DNA of 43,030 nucleotides from Fastidiosipila sp. (GCA_012511175.1 JAAZGO010000035.1:1-43030), one strand, 5' to 3'; numbered from the stretch's first letter, positions 1 to 8,676 are shown. The notes: generated from the sequence alone by a model not told the origin. Numbers and translations are program-made.

Positions 1-20
1 ATTTCCTGTATGATTGCCAT
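1..20 (-). CDS. 5' end of an unidentified gene, cut by the window edge
   Basis: Reading the minus strand, an ATG at 20-18 opens a frame beginning M-A-I-I-Q-E that runs off the window. An ideal ribosome binding site, AAGGAGG at 33-27, sits 6 nt upstream of the ATG. A small hairpin (ACCGC/GCGGT, 36-49) lies just before that site. The gene is downstream of mgtE on the same strand, with 143 bp between them, so it may be co-transcribed or have its own promoter. Six codons do not allow any functional call. It is supported only by the start context. Confidence 0.55.
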
Positions 21-163
21 GAGATTCCTCCTTCAACCGCAAAGGCGGTGTGTGCTTTACTCACCTTAGCAGTTTAGGAAGGAATCTCTTTTTCTCCTAC
101 CGACCTACAAATACGTTACTCGAACTTTGTGGGGATTATGTGAAGATTTAAACCGGAACCGGA

Positions 164-1522
164 TCAGATTTTCAGGAGGGCGACGGCGATGGCAAAATAG
201 ATGGCCAGGGCAGCGGCGTCCACCAGGGTGGTAATGAGGGGCGCAGCCATGATGGCCGGGTCAATTCTCAGTTTTTTTGCGATCAGGGGCAGGATGCCGC
301 CAATGACTGCTGCCATGAAAACTGTCGCAATCATGGCCAGGGCCAGGATCAGGGCCGTTGTGAAATCCCGATAGATCAGATAGACCCGCACGAAGTTCAC
401 CGCGCTCAAGACCGTGCCCATCAGAAGGCTGGTCGCCGATTCCTTGATGATTACCCTGAAAATATCGCTGATTTTTATCTCACCCAGAGTCATGCCGCGG
501 ATCATGAGGGTGCTGGACTGGGAACCGACGTTGCCGCCGGTGTCGGTCAGCATGGGGATAAAAGAAACGAGCAGGGGGTAAGCGATGAAAGCTGCTTCAT
601 GTTTTTCCAGGATCAGGCCGTTAATCATGCCCGACACCATGAGGATGAAAAGCCAGGTGATGCGGTGCATGCCATGCTGCCAGAAACTGGTTTTCAGATA
701 AGGTTTCTCAGAGGGGGCGATGGCGGCCATCTTTTCGAAGTCTTCCGTTGTTTCTTCCTGCATGACATCAACGGCATCATCGATGGTCACGATGCCGACC
801 AGACGGTTTTCGTTGTCGACCACCGGAATAGCCAGGAAGTTATATTTGTGGAAAAGTCTGACCACTTCCTCACGGTCCATGGTGGTGTTAACACTGATGA
901 TATCGGTCTCCATGATGTCCCCGATTCGTTCCCCGTCGTCAGCCAGGAGGATGGCTTTGACAGAAATGACGCCCTCCAGAAAACGCTGTTCATCGGTGAC
1001 ATAGCAGGTGTAAATGGTCTCACGGTCTTCGCCGAAGGTCCGCAGATGGGTAATGGCCTGGGCCACAGTCATGTCCTGTTTCAATCGGGTGTACTCCGCG
1101 GTCATGATGCTGCCTGCCGAATCTTCGGGGTATTGGAGGTAGCGGTTGATGACCCGCCGTTTATCAGGATTGGTGAGCCGCAGGATGCGGTTGACCATAT
1201 TGGCCGGCATTTCTTCAAGGAAATCGACTGCGTCATCGACGAAGAGTTGATCAAGCATCTGGGTGGTCTCTTCATCAGTGAATGCCTCGACGACGCGCCG
1301 CTGCGTGTCGGATTCGAGATGGGCGAAAACTTCAGCGCAGATCTCCTTGGGGAGCATACGGAAAACAAAAGCGGTCTCATCGTCCGGCAGGGTTTCCATG
1401 AACAAGGCGATATCGACTTCATTGTCTTCCCGGAGCTCGCTTAATAGAGAGGCGTAGTCCCTGTCATTCAAAAGTTCGGTCAAATGACTGATGTAGAGTT
1501 TTTCGTCCATTTTTTCACTCAT
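164..1522 (-). CDS. mgtE: Magnesium transporter MgtE
   Basis: Magnesium channel/transporter of the inner membrane, 452 aa, the normal family length. The order is typical: an N-terminal helical domain (about 10-130) with MgtE_N-type repeats, two CBS domains (about 135-255) that sense intracellular Mg2+, and a C-terminal membrane domain (about 280-450) of five hydrophobic helices. The family hallmark TDTGGNVGSQSSTL is in the membrane part. The ATG at 1522 has AAAGGAGG 8 nt upstream. The gene follows ridA on the same strand, but a terminator-like hairpin lies between them, only about 24 nt before the start codon. No M-box riboswitch is visible, so feedback is most likely through the CBS domains. 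The identification is secure. Confidence 0.95.
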   Translation of the reverse strand: MSEKMDEKLYISHLTELLNDRDYASLLSELREDNEVDIALFMETLPDDETAFVFRMLPKEICAEVFAHLESDTQRRVVEAFTDEETTQMLDQLFVDDAVDFLEEMPANMVNRILRLTNPDKRRVINRYLQYPEDSAGSIMTAEYTRLKQDMTVAQAITHLRTFGEDRETIYTCYVTDEQRFLEGVISVKAILLADDGERIGDIMETDIISVNTTMDREEVVRLFHKYNFLAIPVVDNENRLVGIVTIDDAVDVMQEETTEDFEKMAAIAPSEKPYLKTSFWQHGMHRITWLFILMVSGMINGLILEKHEAAFIAYPLLVSFIPMLTDTGGNVGSQSSTLMIRGMTLGEIKISDIFRVIIKESATSLLMGTVLSAVNFVRVYLIYRDFTTALILALAMIATVFMAAVIGGILPLIAKKLRIDPAIMAAPLITTLVDAAALAIYFAIAVALLKI

Positions 1523-1545
1523 GACATCCGCCTCCTTTGCTTATC

Positions 1546-1590
1546 CTGAAAAAAGAGAAGTCCGACGCTGGATGACCGGCGTCAGACTCC
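1546..1590 (-). terminator. Rho-independent terminator or attenuator after ridA, just before mgtE
   Basis: On the minus strand the arms 1588-1579 and 1568-1559 pair over 10 bp with one G-U wobble. The loop is 10 nt. The stem is followed by a T-rich run (TCTCTTTTTTC). It ends about 24 nt before the mgtE start codon, which leaves no room for a separate mgtE promoter downstream of it. Confidence 0.7.
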
Positions 1591-1614
1591 TGCTTGTTTG
1601 GGTAATCGGCCGGC

Positions 1615-1995
1615 CTATTCCATTGTCGCGATGCATTCGATCTCTACCTTGGCGCCACCCGGCAATGCTCGCACCTCATAGCAGGCCCGGGCGGGGTACG
1701 GACTTGGGAAGTAGGCGCCATAGATTTCATTGACAGCCTTGAAGTCGGCCATATCAGTCAGCAGAACGGTCGTTTTGACCACCTGTTCCGGTCCCAGTCC
1801 GGCTTCCTTCAAGAGGGTGTCCAGATTGGCAAGTGCCAGTTTTGCCTGATCTGCTGCTTTGTCGGGCATAACACCGGCCACGGGATCAATTCCCAGTTGT
1901 CCCGAGATAAAAAGGAAACCATTGGAGGCAACGGCAGGTGAATAAGGGCCGATGGCCTTTGGAATATGGTCGGAATGAATCGCAATTTTCGGCAT
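1615..1995 (-). CDS. ridA: RidA family enamine/imine deaminase
   Basis: Reactive-intermediate deaminase (YjgF/YER057c/UK114 family), 126 aa. Family members hydrolyse reactive 2-aminoacrylate and related enamines released by PLP enzymes. Visible family features include the N-terminal AIGPYSPAV segment, the ISGQLGIDP strand, the active-site arginine in PARACYEV (Arg103) and the C-terminal VEIECIA with Glu120. The frame is open further upstream, but the ATG at 1995 is chosen because GAGGAG precedes it and the family begins there. The gene lies 92 bp after lpdA on the same strand. The window also encodes PLP enzymes (threonine synthase, tryptophanase) of the kind that generate such by-products, though not in this operon. 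Confidence 0.93.
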   Translation of the reverse strand: MPKIAIHSDHIPKAIGPYSPAVASNGFLFISGQLGIDPVAGVMPDKAADQAKLALANLDTLLKEAGLGPEQVVKTTVLLTDMADFKAVNEIYGAYFPSPYPARACYEVRALPGGAKVEIECIATME

Positions 1996-2087
1996 GGCAT
2001 TCTCCTCAATGCTAACTGGATGCACATACGCGTCAGGCTCTGGCGCCCACATTATTCTGTCTTAGTTTACCACAGGTGCGGGCGTCG

Positions 2088-3449
2088 CTATTTGAGCTGA
2101 AAGAGCGCTTCACGTACGATTTCGCAGACCGTGGGATGAGGGAAAACGGTCCGCTTCATGGCATCCAGGGACATTTTCTGTTCGATCATAATCCCGAAGG
2201 CCAGGATCATCTCAGAGGCGTAGGGGGTCAGCAGATGGCAGCCCAGAAGCACCTTGCTTTCCTGGTCGAAGAGCAGTCTGCAAAGACCGGTACCGCGCTC
2301 CGTTTCCGCCTGATAGCGACCGGACCAGCCCATGGGAATCTCGACTTCCAGGTAAGCGCAGCCCTGGGCTTCCAGTTCTTCTTTTGTTTTCCCGACACCG
2401 GCCACTTCCGGGTCGGTATAGATGACTGAAGGTATGGCGCAGTTGGACATGCGGTCGTCGATTCCCAGCATGTGATTGACAGCCACTTCGCCTTCCCGGC
2501 TGGCCGCATGCGCCAGCATGAATCCGCCGACCACATCTCCGATGGCGTAGACCCCGGGGCAGCTTGTCTCCATCTGCTCATTGACCACTATGGCTCCCCG
2601 GTTTACAGCTACGGGCAGCTGTTCCAGACCAAAACCGGAGGTGACAGGCCGCCTTCCACAGGATAAGAGGATGATGTCTCCGGACTCTTGATGCTCCGCG
2701 CCATCTTTCTCAAAGAATACCGTTCCGCCATCGACGCGGGTGACACAGGCCGAAAGGTGGAAAACCATGCCAAGATTCTCGTAAACTTGCTGCAGACGGC
2801 GGCCAATTTCAGAATCGATGGTGCCTGCGATATGATCCAGCATTTCCACGACCACGACCTGTGAGCCTACAGCCTGGTAATAACAGGCCATCTCCAGACC
2901 GATGACACCGCCCCCGATGACAACCAGCCTTTGAGGGATTTCTTCCAGGTCAAGGATCTCACGGTTGGTGATCACCGTCTTGCCCAGTCCTTCACGAATA
3001 CCTGGGAGGGGGAGAATAACGGGTTCGGAACCCGTTGCGATCATGAGATTCCTGCCTTCGTAAAGCTCTTTGTCCGCTTGAACCCGAAAGGGATCTCCTT
3101 CCCGGGGGAGAATCATGGCCATTTGATTGATGACTTCGACGCCAGCTTCATTCATCTGATTCCTAATGCCGGCCACCAGTCTTCGGACCACCTTCTTTTT
3201 TCGCTTGATCACGGTCAGCTGATCGTAGGAAACTGCCTCGGCCTTGATCCCGAAAGCCGCACTGTCCACGGCATGCCTGTAGAGTTTGGCTGAGTTCAGC
3301 AGAGCCTTGGAAGGAATGCAGCCTTCGTTCAGGCAGACACCTCCCAGGTTTTCCTTTTCAAAGAGGGCAACGGAAAGGCCTGCCCGTCCAGCACGTTCAG
3401 CGGCGACATAACCACCGGGGCCTGCCCCGATAATAATAAGATCGTACAT
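2088..3449 (-). CDS. lpdA: Dihydrolipoyl dehydrogenase (E3)
   Basis: FAD-dependent disulfide oxidoreductase that reoxidises dihydrolipoamide on E2 or GcvH using NAD+. It is 453 aa, a typical length. The FAD-binding GAGPGG is at 8-13, the redox-active pair Cys39/Cys44 is in GGVCLNEGCIPSK, a second Rossmann motif (VVIGGGVIGLE) lies mid-protein, and the C-terminal catalytic pair His438/Glu443 is in HPTVCE. The ATG at 3449 has AAAGGAG upstream. No E1, E2 or glycine-cleavage genes are adjacent, so the partner complex cannot be told from this window. LplA at 13907-14989 could lipoylate it. A possible -10 box (TATAGT on the minus strand, near 3494) lies in the leader. Confidence 0.95.
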   Translation of the reverse strand: MYDLIIIGAGPGGYVAAERAGRAGLSVALFEKENLGGVCLNEGCIPSKALLNSAKLYRHAVDSAAFGIKAEAVSYDQLTVIKRKKKVVRRLVAGIRNQMNEAGVEVINQMAMILPREGDPFRVQADKELYEGRNLMIATGSEPVILPLPGIREGLGKTVITNREILDLEEIPQRLVVIGGGVIGLEMACYYQAVGSQVVVVEMLDHIAGTIDSEIGRRLQQVYENLGMVFHLSACVTRVDGGTVFFEKDGAEHQESGDIILLSCGRRPVTSGFGLEQLPVAVNRGAIVVNEQMETSCPGVYAIGDVVGGFMLAHAASREGEVAVNHMLGIDDRMSNCAIPSVIYTDPEVAGVGKTKEELEAQGCAYLEVEIPMGWSGRYQAETERGTGLCRLLFDQESKVLLGCHLLTPYASEMILAFGIMIEQKMSLDAMKRTVFPHPTVCEIVREALFQLK

Positions 3450-3510
3450 GGTTTACTCCTTTTGTCATGGCTGTTTTGATCCTGAATTACTATAACAGAC
3501 CCCCGGGCAT

Positions 3511-3540
3511 AAAAAAGCCCGCCGGTCCAAACCGGCGGGC
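3511..3540 (-). terminator. Rho-independent terminator of the nucleoside ABC operon
   Basis: A perfect 10-bp GC-rich stem (3517-3526 with 3531-3540) with a 4-nt loop is followed, on the minus strand, by six T residues (3516-3511). It lies 22 bp after the stop codon of the last permease gene and upstream of lpdA, so it separates the two transcription units. Confidence 0.93.
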
Positions 3541-3561
3541 CTGACATGAGATGTGCCGGAA

Positions 3562-4536
3562 TCAACGCTCCTCCCGGAAATAGTTCAAGCCGGTGCCAGC
3601 GGGCTGCGCGTGTTCCTTGATCTGCATCATGCTGGTGATGATGAGGACAATAATGGTGGCGATGTAGGGAAACATGCGGTAAATCGGTACAGGCAGGCCC
3701 TTGATGGGAACGTACATGTACATGACGCTGAGGCCGCCGAATATGATGGCGCAGTAGATGGCCCGGAGGGGATTCCAGGTCGCGAAAATTACAAGCGCGA
3801 TGGCAAGCCAGCCGTAGCCGCTGATGCAGTCATGAACCCAGATGCCCTTTTGGTCCACCATGGACATGTACATGCCGCCCAGGCCACACAGGCCGCCTCC
3901 AACCAGCGCTGCCAGGTAACGGTAGCGCGTGACGTTGATGCCGGCGCTGTCTGCCGTCGCCGGGCTTTCTCCGACTGCCCTCAGCGACAGGCCTTTTCTG
4001 GTCCTTCTTAAAAACCAGCCCATCAGGATGGCAATGGCCAGGGCCAGGTAGACCAGCCAGTTGTATTTGAAGAAAAGTGTTCCGATAACAGGGATTTCCG
4101 CCAGTTTGCCAAAATTAATCCGCCCGTACATGGCCTTGGTCTGGTCGTTGACCGTCACGTAGCCGCCGGCTTTGTGGCCCAGCACTTCCCCGAAAAACTT
4201 GCCAAATCCTGTTCCGAAGATGGTCAGGGTCAGGCCGGTGACATTCTGATTGGCCCGGAGGGAGACGGTCAGCACGGCATAGATCAAGCCGCCAAGCGCT
4301 CCGCATAGAAAAGCGAAAATGAAGGCGAAGACCGCCGCCAGCAAGCCGCCCTGGCCGAACCACTGCTCGACATACCAGGCACCGGCCAGACCCGCGATGG
4401 CCCCCATGTACATCATGCCCTCAACACCCAGGTTAAGGCTGCCTGACTTTTCCGTCAGGATTTCCCCGCAGGTGGCAAGCAGGAGCGGTGTACCGGCCAG
4501 AACAGCCGCATTGAGGAGATTGATAAGGGGATTCAT
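3562..4536 (-). CDS. ABC transporter permease, BMP/nucleoside-type (NupQ/YufQ-like)
   Basis: Inner-membrane permease of the BPD_transp_2 (branched-chain/ribose) family, 324 aa, with about eight to ten hydrophobic helices. The early ATCGEILTEKSGSLNLGVEG segment and the later TRKGLSLRAVGESPATADSAG cytoplasmic loop are characteristic of the permease pairs that work with BMP-family lipoproteins. It is the last gene of the importer operon and overlaps the upstream permease by 4 bp (ATGA), indicating translational coupling. GAGGTG precedes the ATG. Substrate by family is purine nucleosides. The exact substrate is inferred from the operon. Confidence 0.9.
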   Translation of the reverse strand: MNPLINLLNAAVLAGTPLLLATCGEILTEKSGSLNLGVEGMMYMGAIAGLAGAWYVEQWFGQGGLLAAVFAFIFAFLCGALGGLIYAVLTVSLRANQNVTGLTLTIFGTGFGKFFGEVLGHKAGGYVTVNDQTKAMYGRINFGKLAEIPVIGTLFFKYNWLVYLALAIAILMGWFLRRTRKGLSLRAVGESPATADSAGINVTRYRYLAALVGGGLCGLGGMYMSMVDQKGIWVHDCISGYGWLAIALVIFATWNPLRAIYCAIIFGGLSVMYMYVPIKGLPVPIYRMFPYIATIIVLIITSMMQIKEHAQPAGTGLNYFREER

Positions 4537-5741
4537 ACCGACACCTCTTCGATCATTTTTTCAATCCTGGCCCGGCTGTGCCGGAAGACCAGCTTGTATT
4601 CCAGGAACAGTTCACAGCCCAGCATGAAGAAAAGGATGATGCCGGTCAGCAGATCGGCGGCTGACGCGGGAATCTTCATGGTGGACTGGATGGCCAGGGA
4701 CCCCTTTTTCAACATGGCAATAAAGATGGAAACGGGAATCATAATAAAGGGATTCAGCTTGGACATCCAGGCGACGATGATGGCTGTGAAGCCGACTCCC
4801 CCGGCGGTTGTTTCCGTCAGGGTGTAGTCGGCGCCGGCCACCTGGAAATAGCCGGCAAGGCCGCAAAGGGCGCCGGAGATCAGAAGTGTCCGGATCTGGA
4901 TCCAGCCGGTACTCATCCCCGCGTAGCGCGCTGTGTTCAGTGAGTCGCCGATGACGGAAATTTCATAGCCGTGCTTGGTCTTTTTCAAATAAAGGTAGGC
5001 CAGAACAGCCAGGGCAAGCGCAAAAATCCAGCCGATATGGACGCCGAAGACCTTGGGCAAAACGATCTGGCTGAGCGAGCTTTTAAAGTTGATGATTTTG
5101 GGAAAAGTAGTCTTCTCCGGTTTCCAGCTGGTCAGGTTTTTGAGGTAGTTGATGTATTCAATGGCGATGTAGTTGAGCATGAGGGTGAACAAGGTCTCAT
5201 TGGTGCCCCACTTGGTCTTGAAGAGAGCAGGCAGGAAACCAAAAAGAGCCCCGCCGGTAATGGCGGCGAGGATCAACAGGATATGAAGGGGAATGGTGCC
5301 GATTTTTGTTCCGCTGTTGATCAAAGCAACGACGATGTGTGACATAAAAATGGCGCCAGCCAGGATCTGACCCTCCCCTCCGATGTTCCAGAACCTCATT
5401 TTGAAAGCGAAGGCGATGGCGACGCCCGCGATCAGGAGGGGGACAGCCAACCGGAAAGTTTCCGCTGCCGACGTTTTTGAACCAAAGGAGCCGGTTGCCA
5501 TGCTGATGTAGGCGTTGACGGGATTTTTGCCAATCAGAACGATCAGGAGAGCTCCGACGAGAAGCGCCAGAATGAAGCCGATCACATAGACCATAACCTT
5601 CTGCCCGGCCGGGACGACACCGCGTTTGGCAATTCGGACAAAGGGTTCCTTGATGATGCATACCAGCGGTTCATGTTCAGGCGGGCAGATCACAGCCTGC
5701 TCATCTGCCGCCAATTCATTCTTGTTTACGGGGTCTTTCAT
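4533..5741 (-). CDS. ABC transporter permease, BMP/nucleoside-type (NupP/YufP-like)
   Basis: Second permease of the importer, 402 aa, BPD_transp_2 family. A hydrophilic N-terminal tail of about 45 residues is followed by multiple membrane helices. MRFWNIGGEGQILAGAIF is the family signature, and KKTKHGYEISVIGDSLNTARYAG is the loop expected to contact the ATPase. It overlaps the ATPase gene upstream by 4 bp and the second permease downstream by 4 bp, so all three are translationally coupled. It forms the heterodimeric channel with the 3562-4536 product. Confidence 0.9.
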   Translation of the reverse strand: MKDPVNKNELAADEQAVICPPEHEPLVCIIKEPFVRIAKRGVVPAGQKVMVYVIGFILALLVGALLIVLIGKNPVNAYISMATGSFGSKTSAAETFRLAVPLLIAGVAIAFAFKMRFWNIGGEGQILAGAIFMSHIVVALINSGTKIGTIPLHILLILAAITGGALFGFLPALFKTKWGTNETLFTLMLNYIAIEYINYLKNLTSWKPEKTTFPKIINFKSSLSQIVLPKVFGVHIGWIFALALAVLAYLYLKKTKHGYEISVIGDSLNTARYAGMSTGWIQIRTLLISGALCGLAGYFQVAGADYTLTETTAGGVGFTAIIVAWMSKLNPFIMIPVSIFIAMLKKGSLAIQSTMKIPASAADLLTGIILFFMLGCELFLEYKLVFRHSRARIEKMIEEVSV

Positions 5742-7303
5742 ACGGCGGCAGCTCCTTCCTCTTCATCAACTCTGTGGCCCAGCATCATAAGGCCGATTGC
5801 CTGTTTTGAAGTTCTTCGGGGATCAACCAGGCCTGTAACCTGACCTCCGCTCAAGACCAGCAGGCGGTCCGAAATCTCCATCAGGACATCCAGGTCTTCG
5901 CCGATGAAGATGACGGCAACCCCCTTTTCCTTCTGTTCATTAAGCAATCGGTAAATGGTGTAGGAGGAGTTGATATCAAGTCCCCGGACAGGATACGCTA
6001 CGATCAGGAGACGCGGGCTGGAGTCAATTTCCCGGCCGACCAGAATCTTCTGTACGTTGCCTCCCGACAGCTTGCGAATGGGGGTGAAAACATCGGGAGT
6101 GACGATTTCCAGCTCTTCGACCAGCCGTTCAGCGACCTTCTGGGGTGTCTTGCGGTCGACCAGAAAACTTTTTTTCCGTTTATAACTCTTCAACATGATG
6201 TTGTCGACCATGTCCAGTGACGGCACCAGCCCCATGCCCAGCCTGTCTTCGGGGACGAAGGCCATGGCAATTCCTTTTCTGGTAATTTCATTGGGGGATC
6301 TGCCGACGATGTTTTCCTCGACTTCAAAACCGTTGATAAAACTCCGGTACAGGATGGCCCCGCCCGCAACGGGGTGGAGTCCGGTAATGGCCTCACAGAG
6401 TTCTTTTTGTCCACTTCCGGTAATACCCGCGATACCCAGGATCTCACCTCCATAAGCTTCAAAAGAGACATCCTCGAGGGCTCTGGTTTTGTCCGGCGTC
6501 AGGCAGGTCAATGAAGCAACGCGGAGCACAGGCTTTTTATCTCCGATAATGGGGCGCTCAATTTCGAGCGAAACGGACCGGCCGACCATCATGTCGGTCA
6601 GGGATTGGATGGAGGCTTCCTTGGTTTCGACGGTATCGATGTATTCGCCCTTGCGGAGGACGGTGACACGGTCAGAAACGGCCAGCACCTCGTTTAATTT
6701 ATGGGTAATTAAGATGATTGACTTATTGTCTTCTTTCATGGCCCGCAGGATTTCAAAGAGTTTCTCGGTTTCCTGCGGTGTCAGGACGGCCGTCGGTTCG
6801 TCAAGGATGAGAATATCAGCTCCCCGGTAAAGTGCCTTGACAATTTCCACGGTTTGTTTTTCAGAGATGGACATGTCGTAGACCTTTTTGTTGGGTTCAA
6901 GATAAAAACCGTACCGGTCCGCAATTTCCTTAACATGCCTGGCCAAAGCACGGCGGTTGACGGTCGTACCCCCCGGCAGGCCCAATACGATGTTTTCTGC
7001 CGCAGTAAAGACTTCGACCAGTTTGTAATGCTGGTGCACCATGCCGATGTTGAGGGCAAAGGCGTCTTTGGGTTCACAGATGGCCACAGGTGTCCCGTGT
7101 ATTCGGATTTCCCCCAGATCGGGAAAGTAAATGCCGGAAAGAACATTCATTAAGGTGGTTTTGCCGCTGCCGTTTTCTCCCAGCAGGGACAAAATCTCTC
7201 CCTTTCGAAGTTCCAGATGGACATCTTTCAGGGCTTCAACCGTGCCGAAATTTTTGCAGATATGATTCATTTCGACGACATTGTCGAAATCAAGATGTTG
7301 CAA
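5738..7303 (-). CDS. ABC transporter ATP-binding protein, BMP/nucleoside-type (NupO/YufO-like)
   Basis: Duplicated sugar/nucleoside-type ATPase, about 521 aa, energising the two permeases. Domain 1 has Walker A GENGSGKT (42-49), a signature region MSISEKQ and Walker B LILDEPTAVL. Domain 2 has a degenerate P-loop (GITGSGQKE), signature LSGGNVQK and a degenerate Walker B ending PVRGLD, as is usual in this family. The start is problematic. The best-placed ATG (7312-7310, GGAGGG 4 nt upstream) is in frame but its next codon is TAA. Translation must therefore start at TTG 7303 or at ATG 7270, neither with a convincing binding site. The N-terminus aligns best with relatives from TTG 7303. It lies 179 bp after the lipoprotein gene, across a double hairpin. 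Confidence 0.9.
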   Translation of the reverse strand: MQHLDFDNVVEMNHICKNFGTVEALKDVHLELRKGEILSLLGENGSGKTTLMNVLSGIYFPDLGEIRIHGTPVAICEPKDAFALNIGMVHQHYKLVEVFTAAENIVLGLPGGTTVNRRALARHVKEIADRYGFYLEPNKKVYDMSISEKQTVEIVKALYRGADILILDEPTAVLTPQETEKLFEILRAMKEDNKSIILITHKLNEVLAVSDRVTVLRKGEYIDTVETKEASIQSLTDMMVGRSVSLEIERPIIGDKKPVLRVASLTCLTPDKTRALEDVSFEAYGGEILGIAGITGSGQKELCEAITGLHPVAGGAILYRSFINGFEVEENIVGRSPNEITRKGIAMAFVPEDRLGMGLVPSLDMVDNIMLKSYKRKKSFLVDRKTPQKVAERLVEELEIVTPDVFTPIRKLSGGNVQKILVGREIDSSPRLLIVAYPVRGLDINSSYTIYRLLNEQKEKGVAVIFIGEDLDVLMEISDRLLVLSGGQVTGLVDPRRTSKQAIGLMMLGHRVDEEEGAAAV

Positions 7304-7374
7304 CTCTTACATAACTCCCTCCAGCCGGCGCGCAGGGCCCGGAGAAACGTCCTGTGCCGGTCAGTTAAGGCTGC

Positions 7375-7410
7375 CGCAATGCGGTGTACGCCAAAAGCGA
7401 CCACATTGCG
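7375..7410 (-). other. Intercistronic hairpin (inner) between lipoprotein and ATPase genes
   Basis: Two 11-nt arms (7375-7385 and 7400-7410) pair with a single C/A mismatch around a 14-nt loop. There is no T-run after it. It may limit 3' decay or slow ribosome/polymerase read-through within the importer operon. The function is inferred. Confidence 0.6.
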
Positions 7411-7428
7411 TCGAAACGAGCATAGGCA

Positions 7429-7455
7429 GGGAGCGCGTCTCCAGGGCGCGCTCCC
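7429..7455 (-). other. Intercistronic hairpin (outer), GC-rich, after the lipoprotein gene
   Basis: A perfect 9-bp GC-rich stem (7429-7437 with 7447-7455) and 9-nt loop begin 28 bp after the stop codon of the binding-protein gene. There is no T-tract, so it is not a classic terminator. Such hairpins commonly protect the abundant binding-protein transcript while letting some transcription continue into the transporter genes. That role is inferred. Confidence 0.65.
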
Positions 7456-7482
7456 GCATTTTCCCGGTAAGCTGACTACTGA

Positions 7483-8676
7483 TCAGTCACCGATCATGGT
7501 GATGCCTTCAAGGATGTGATCCCAAGCGGGTGATGAGGCGGGCTCAATATAGGTTTCACCCTCTTTGACGACCACTTCGCCTTCATTGTTGACCAGGGGG
7601 CCGGTGAAGACGTCCCAGTCGCCTGAGACAATTTTGGCGCGGGCAGCTTCGATCGCCTCAGCGGTGCCCGGGGCGACCAGGGCCTCGTTCAGCCGGGAGA
7701 TATCAACGGCGCCCTCAGCCAGTCCTTCACCCCAATCCTTGGGGATAGGCTTGCCCTCCACGTAGTTGGAGACAGCAAGAACCAGATAACGCGACCAGTC
7801 CCAGATAGCGGACGTAAGCGTTGCCTTGGGGGCTGCGTCGATCATGTCGGAGTTGTAGCCGACGTGGAAAACGCCTTCCGCTTCTGCAGCCGTTGCAGGG
7901 GCGGTCGAGTCACAGTGCTGGCCGATCACATCACAGCCCTTTTCGATCAGGGCCTTGGCGACCTGAGCTTCTTTCTGGGGGTCGTTCCAGGAGCCGGTGT
8001 TCATGACGATCATCTCGACATCCGGGTTGACGCTTTTGGCGCCCAGGTAGAAGCCCGTGAAGCCTTGAATGCATTCAGCGAAAGGATGGGCATTGACATA
8101 GCCGAGGAGATTCTTTTCGGTCTTCAGGCCGGCAGCAATGCCGGACAGGTAACGGGCCTGATAGATCTTGCCAAAGTAGTTATGGACATTGGGCATGTCG
8201 CTCAGGGCGCAACGGAAACCGGAGGCATGGCAGAACTCAACTTCGGGATGGTCTTCGGCGACTGTCAGGACATATTCCTCAAATCCGAAGCTGGTCGCAA
8301 AGATCAGGTTACAGCCCTGCTCAACCAGTTCACGCAGGGCGGCCTCGCAGGCCTGATCCTCGTTGGTATTGAATTTGTTGATGATCTGATCATCTCTCAG
8401 TCCGAGTTCTTTGGCCATTTTCTGGGTGCCCAGGTCATGGTTGTAGGTGTAGCCCATGTCGCTCGGATCTGTAATATGGACGAAGCCAAGCTTGATGTTC
8501 TCAAGCGTCACACCATCCGAGGGTGGCGGCGGGGCCTCTGTCGGTTTTCCCGGCTCAGCTTGTGTCGGTCCGGGCTCGGTCTTACCCGGCTCTTCAGGTT
8601 TTTTGTCGCACGCCACCAGGGTCACCACAAAAGCGACGCACAGCAAAATAACAATCCATTTTTTGAAATGTTGCAT
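7483..8676 (-). CDS. BMP family ABC transporter substrate-binding lipoprotein
   Basis: Extracellular binding lipoprotein of the BmpA/Med/PnrA family, 397 aa, expected to bind purine nucleosides for the downstream ATPase and permeases. The signal peptide starts MQHFKKWIVILL and ends in the lipobox LVAC, so Cys is lipidated. A proline/glutamate/glycine-rich spacer (about residues 25-55) then leads to the folded domain starting near IKLGFVHITDPSDMGYTYNH. The typical DVIGQHCDSTAP and VGYNSD segments are present. ATG 8676 is chosen because GGAGGAAAAGGCT precedes it and the signal peptide begins there. It is the first gene of the four-gene operon. Confidence 0.93.
   Translation of the reverse strand: MQHFKKWIVILLCVAFVVTLVACDKKPEEPGKTEPGPTQAEPGKPTEAPPPPSDGVTLENIKLGFVHITDPSDMGYTYNHDLGTQKMAKELGLRDDQIINKFNTNEDQACEAALRELVEQGCNLIFATSFGFEEYVLTVAEDHPEVEFCHASGFRCALSDMPNVHNYFGKIYQARYLSGIAAGLKTEKNLLGYVNAHPFAECIQGFTGFYLGAKSVNPDVEMIVMNTGSWNDPQKEAQVAKALIEKGCDVIGQHCDSTAPATAAEAEGVFHVGYNSDMIDAAPKATLTSAIWDWSRYLVLAVSNYVEGKPIPKDWGEGLAEGAVDISRLNEALVAPGTAEAIEAARAKIVSGDWDVFTGPLVNNEGEVVVKEGETYIEPASSPAWDHILEGITMIGD

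Noticed and set aside
599-1444. 281-aa open frame on the plus strand opposite mgtE
   Set aside because: It lies wholly inside the well-supported mgtE gene, has no ribosome binding site and no recognisable domain; a codon-bias shadow.
1523-1614. Possible Mg2+-sensing M-box riboswitch before mgtE
   Set aside because: The gap is 92 bp and is taken up by the ridA terminator; far too short for an M-box.
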